A DNA stretch of 8,487 bases, taken from Bacteroidales bacterium (GTDB lineage: Bacteria > Bacteroidota > Bacteroidia > Bacteroidales > UBA7960). The notes beneath the pieces are model-generated. The model was not told where the DNA came from, did not search any database, and saw nothing but the letters and a program-made list of their open reading frames with translations. The translations under genes and the position numbers were made by a program. How positions within the stretch are numbered: the stretch's first letter is position 1; each line of letters starts with the position of its first letter. Location: the NCBI GenBank assembly GCA_007132825.1, contig SLNX01000234.1:1-8487 (forward strand). The letters are read 5' to 3'. Below are positions 6,451-8,487 of the stretch, one piece after another.

Positions 6451-7380
6451 TTATTGCTGTTTGCGCGGGCGTTTACCTCCGGGCCTTTTTGCACCCGGTT
6501 TGCCGGTTCTTCCTTCTGATGCTTCATCCTGACCCATTTTGGCTTTTTTGGCCAAACGTGCTTTCTTTTCAGCGAGCTCATCTTCGGTCAGGTCTTCATC
6601 GTCGGCCTCATCAATGGCCTGAAGGCGCATTCTTTCCTTTTCCTCTTCCAGCTCCCTTTCCTCTTCCTCTTCTGCCGCTTTGTCCTTAGCAAGTTTGCGT
6701 TCTTCAATGCCTTCCTGGATCGCTTGTACCATCAGCTTAACGATGATGTGTATCGACTTGGATGCATCATCATTTGCCGGAATTGGGAAGTCTACGTCCA
6801 GTGGACTGGCGTTTGTGTCTACAATTGCGAAAGTAGGTATGTTTAGCTTCTTTGCTTCCGCTACTGCAATGTGCTCCTTGCAGATGTCAACTACAAAAAC
6901 GGCGGCGGGAAGCCTGTTCAGGTCTGCAATGCTCCCGAGCAGCTTTTCCAGCTTGGCGCGTTCGCGCATTACTTGCAGGCGCTCACGTTTCGACATGTTG
7001 TCGAATGTGCCGTCTGTGGCCATTTTGTCGATGGCCCCCATTTTCTTCACCGCTTTGCGTATGGTGGCGAAGTTGGTAAGCATCCCACCGGGCCAGCGTT
7101 CGGTTACGTAAGGCATGTTGATAGGCTTGATCAGCTCAGCCACAGTGTCTTTTGCCTGCTTTTTGGTAGCAACAAAAAGGATTTTCTTTCCCGATTTGGC
7201 GATCTGCTTCAACGCATTGGCTGCCTCTTCAATCTTGGTGATGGTTTTGTTGAGGTCGATGATATGGATGCCGTTACGCTCCATAAAGATGTACGGTGCC
7301 ATGTTGGGGTTCCACTTCCGTTTAAGGTGGCCAAAATGTACACCGGCATCCAGTAGTTCGTTATAAGTTGTTCTTGCCAT
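6451..7380 (-). CDS. rpsB: 30S ribosomal protein S2 with a long charged C-terminal tail
   Basis: Predicted 309-residue S2, which binds late in assembly on the back of the 30S subunit and helps hold S1 and the mRNA exit region. The core is typical: LLDAGVHFGHLKRKWNPNM at about 9-27, a zone with ERWPGGMLTNF near 94-104, and the ASPLDVDFPIPANDD segment near 191-205. The core ends near residue 226. After it comes an unusual tail of about 80 residues: glutamate-rich at 236-249, acidic again at 257-270 (ADDEDLTEDELA), then strongly basic and glycine/proline-containing to the end (GKRPRKQQ). E. coli S2 has 241 residues with only a short acidic tail. Tail extensions occur in Bacteroidetes S2, but I cannot tell how unusual this length is. 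The gene lies 30 bases after rpsI and 35 before tsf, in the expected order. Confidence 0.97.
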   Translation of the reverse strand: MARTTYNELLDAGVHFGHLKRKWNPNMAPYIFMERNGIHIIDLNKTITKIEEAANALKQIAKSGKKILFVATKKQAKDTVAELIKPINMPYVTERWPGGMLTNFATIRKAVKKMGAIDKMATDGTFDNMSKRERLQVMRERAKLEKLLGSIADLNRLPAAVFVVDICKEHIAVAEAKKLNIPTFAIVDTNASPLDVDFPIPANDDASKSIHIIVKLMVQAIQEGIEERKLAKDKAAEEEEERELEEEKERMRLQAIDEADDEDLTEDELAEKKARLAKKAKMGQDEASEGRTGKPGAKRPGGKRPRKQQ

Positions 7381-7410
7381 GATGTAAGATAAAATGTTCT
7401 GATAAATGGT

Positions 7411-7797
7411 TTAACGTTTGCTGAACTGGAATTTTTTCCTTGCCTTAGGTTGTCCGGGCTTCTTCCTTTCAACCATCCGTGGGTCACGGCGGAGCAAGCC
7501 TTTGGCTTTGAGAGGTGGCCTGTGTTCAGCATCAATTTCTACCAGGGCTTTGGAAATGGCAAGCCTGAGTGCTTCTGCCTGCCCCCTGATGCCGCCTCCA
7601 TTAAGGTTGACCTTGACATCATACTTCCCCTGGTTGTTGGTGATTTCAAAAGGCTGATTGACCAGATAACGGAGAATGCCGGTAGTGAAGTACTCGTCGT
7701 ATTGCTTCTTGTTCACTGTAATGCTTCCATTGCCCGGCTTTAAATATACTCTTGCAACAGCAGTCTTCCTTCTGCCTGAGGTGTTGATAACTTCCAT
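7411..7797 (-). CDS. rpsI: 30S ribosomal protein S9
   Basis: Predicted 128-residue S9, a protein of the 30S head whose C-terminal tail reaches toward the P-site tRNA. The start NTSGRRKTAVARVYLKPG (residues 5-22) and the block GGGIRGQAEALRLAISKAL near 67-85 are signature S9. The tail is basic and ends FQFSKR, matching the conserved SKR end that contacts tRNA. The gene begins 4 bases after rplM ends, the tight pairing seen in most bacteria, which implies co-transcription from the rplM promoter. Its length is normal and nothing looks odd. Confidence 0.98.
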   Translation of the reverse strand: MEVINTSGRRKTAVARVYLKPGNGSITVNKKQYDEYFTTGILRYLVNQPFEITNNQGKYDVKVNLNGGGIRGQAEALRLAISKALVEIDAEHRPPLKAKGLLRRDPRMVERKKPGQPKARKKFQFSKR

Positions 7798-7801
7798 GTT
7801 A

Positions 7802-8257
7802 TTATTTGATTGAGTTGAGGTTGATTACTTTAGGTGTCTGTGCTTCGTGCGGGTGTGTATCTCCTTCGTAAACCCACAGGTTGCGGAACAGCTGGCTGCC
7901 AAGACGGTTTTTGGGCAACATCCCCTTGATGGCCTTTTCAACCATGGCTGTCGGTTTCTTACGCATCATCTCTTTCGCAGAGGTGAAGCGCTGGCCGCCA
8001 GGGTAACCCGTGTGGCGCACATATTCTTTCTGATCCCACTTGTTGCCGGTAAGGGTGATCTTCTCGGCATTGATGATAATCACGTTATCACCGCAATCAA
8101 CATGCGGCGTATAATTGGGCTTCAACTTACCCCTTAGGAGCACCGCCACCTTCGTGGCCAATCGCCCCAATACCTGGTCAGCAGCATCTACAAGCACCCA
8201 CTCCTTGTTTACAGTGGCCTTGTTTGCCGAGACAGTCTTGTAGCTTAATGTATTCAT
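7802..8257 (-). CDS. rplM: 50S ribosomal protein L13
   Basis: Predicted 151-residue L13, an early-binding protein of the 50S subunit. Family marks include EWVLVDAADQVLGRLAT at 19-35, NVIIINAEKITLTGNKWDQK near 58-77, YVRHTGYPGG near 79-88, and MLPKNRLGSQLFRNLWVYEG near 113-132. The length is slightly above the E. coli form (142), with a few added residues at the start. The ATG follows an A-rich leader (CAGCCAAAA) with no Shine-Dalgarno motif, as is usual in Bacteroidetes. It is the first gene of the ribosomal operon, and a strong promoter match lies about 75 bases upstream of the start codon. Confidence 0.98.
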   Translation of the reverse strand: MNTLSYKTVSANKATVNKEWVLVDAADQVLGRLATKVAVLLRGKLKPNYTPHVDCGDNVIIINAEKITLTGNKWDQKEYVRHTGYPGGQRFTSAKEMMRKKPTAMVEKAIKGMLPKNRLGSQLFRNLWVYEGDTHPHEAQTPKVINLNSIK

Positions 8258-8309
8258 TTTTGGCTGTATTTGCTGTGTCTCTGTTTTAAATCAGTTTGTT
8301 AATGTGCAA

Positions 8310-8330
8310 CACGCCCCTTTTTAGGGGGTG
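8310..8330 (-). promoter_or_regulatory. Hairpin at the 5' end of the rplM leader
   Basis: In the transcript direction CCCCT and AGGGG pair around an AAAA loop, and three more pairs (CAC with GTG) extend the stem past one bulged base. It is a GC-rich island in an AT-rich leader. The expected transcription start, a few bases past the promoter's -7 box, falls in its first arm, so the mRNA would begin with or inside this stem-loop. It could protect the mRNA end or bind a regulator such as L13; the function is inference. Confidence 0.5.
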
Positions 8331-8362
8331 CAAAGATAAAAATTAGTTTCCGATCCAACAAA
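8331..8362 (-). promoter_or_regulatory. Main promoter of the rplM-rpsI-rpsB-tsf operon
   Basis: On the minus strand the -7 element TATCTTTG (plus-strand 8331-8338) and the -33 element TTTG (8359-8362) both match the Bacteroidetes sigma-ABfr consensus exactly, with a 20-base spacer. Transcription would start near 8324-8327, giving a leader of about 70 bases. This is the best promoter in the window and fits the high expression expected of a ribosomal operon. Confidence 0.8.
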
Positions 8363-8379
8363 TTTATTAACAACAAATT
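8356..8379. repeat. 9-base direct repeat CAACAAATT, 15-base period
   Basis: CAACAAATT occurs at 8356-8364 and again at 8371-8379. Read on the minus strand each is AATTTGTTG, so each contains a TTTG; the first supplies the -33 box of the rplM promoter. The second overlaps the inverted repeat. It may be a repeated upstream element or a by-product of low sequence complexity. Confidence 0.4.
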
Positions 8380-8389
8380 GTTAATAAAT
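8362..8389. repeat. Perfect 12-base inverted repeat upstream of the rplM promoter
   Basis: The arms ATTTATTAACAA (8362-8373) and TTGTTAATAAAT (8378-8389) are exact reverse complements around a 4-base CAAA loop. The inner end touches the -33 box of the rplM promoter. The arms are almost all A and T, with one G-C pair, so a strong RNA terminator is unlikely; an operator for a dimeric protein is more plausible. It resembles no operator I can name. Confidence 0.7.
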
Positions 8390-8437
8390 AGCGGACTGTA
8401 TGCTTTGATAATAAAAACGGGCTCAAAAAACAGGGTG

Positions 8438-8445
8438 CAAAGATA
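8438..8445 (-). promoter_or_regulatory. Second -7-like box upstream of rplM
   Basis: TATCTTTG appears again on the minus strand, inside a 13-base match (GGGTGCAAAGATA on the plus strand) to the main promoter's -7 region 107 bases away. No clear -33 TTTG lies at the right distance. It could be a weaker tandem promoter for the operon, giving a leader of about 180 bases that includes the inverted repeat, or only a common motif. Confidence 0.4.
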
Positions 8446-8464
8446 GAAAAAAGTTTAAAAGAAG

Positions 8465-8484
8465 GGGCGAAAAATCTTTCGCCC
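8465..8484 (-). terminator. Terminator-like hairpin at the window edge
   Basis: GGGCGAAA and TTTCGCCC pair perfectly (8 bases) around a 4-base loop. Read on the minus strand the stem is followed by a T-rich stretch (CTTCTTTTAAACTTTTTT), which suits a Rho-independent terminator for a minus-strand gene lying beyond the window. It would insulate the ribosomal operon from upstream transcription. The T run is interrupted, and the plus-strand context is cut off, so direction is uncertain. Confidence 0.55.
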
Positions 8485-8487
8485 GTA

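Noticed and set aside
6680..7111. 143-codon open frame on the plus strand inside rpsB
   Set aside because: It lies wholly antisense to a clear S2 gene, has serine-rich shadow composition and shows no family motif.
8258..8487. tRNA or small RNA gene in the rplM upstream region
   Set aside because: No cloverleaf or CCA-end pattern fits; the structures seen are better explained as promoter, operator and terminator elements.

Overview
This window is a housekeeping region of a Bacteroidetes chromosome, most likely Bacteroidales or a near relative. The assignment rests on protein sequence style, on promoters that fit the phylum's TTTG / TAnnTTTG consensus (clearest upstream of rplM), on A-rich translation starts that mostly lack a Shine-Dalgarno motif, on an ATP synthase epsilon subunit of only 83 residues, and on atpD-atpC standing apart from the other ATP synthase genes. 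I saw no mobile element, CRISPR array, tRNA or rRNA. All nine protein genes appear intact.

Layout from left to right. Positions 13-3558 hold a minus-strand group transcribed atpD, atpC, recJ: the catalytic beta and the short epsilon subunit of the F1 ATPase, then the single-strand exonuclease RecJ. A 195-base divergent spacer (3559-3753) carries the start regions of atpD and frr. Positions 3754-5604 alternate in strand: frr (+, ribosome recycling factor), a stand-alone riboflavin kinase domain (-), and pyrH (+, UMP kinase). From 5582 to 8257 there is a minus-strand ribosomal operon read rplM, rpsI, rpsB, tsf (L13, S9, S2, EF-Ts). The last 230 bases (8258-8487) are its control region. They hold a strong promoter match, a leader hairpin, a perfect 12-base inverted repeat, a second promoter-like box and a terminator-like hairpin at the window edge.

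Most of the genes serve translation: L13, S9 and S2 build the ribosome, EF-Ts recharges EF-Tu and RRF recycles the ribosome. PyrH supplies UDP for nucleotide synthesis. In many bacteria rpsB-tsf-pyrH-frr is one co-directional run. Here the neighbourhood is kept, but pyrH and frr read the opposite way and a riboflavin kinase lies between them. Two convergent pairs overlap inside their coding sequences (frr/kinase by 14 bases, tsf/pyrH by 23 bases), so neither pair has room for an intergenic terminator.

I found no convincing new multi-gene system. The points most worth a second look are the riboflavin kinase without its usual FAD-synthetase half, the tail-to-tail overlaps between essential genes, the palindromic control region of the ribosomal operon, and the long charged tail on S2.
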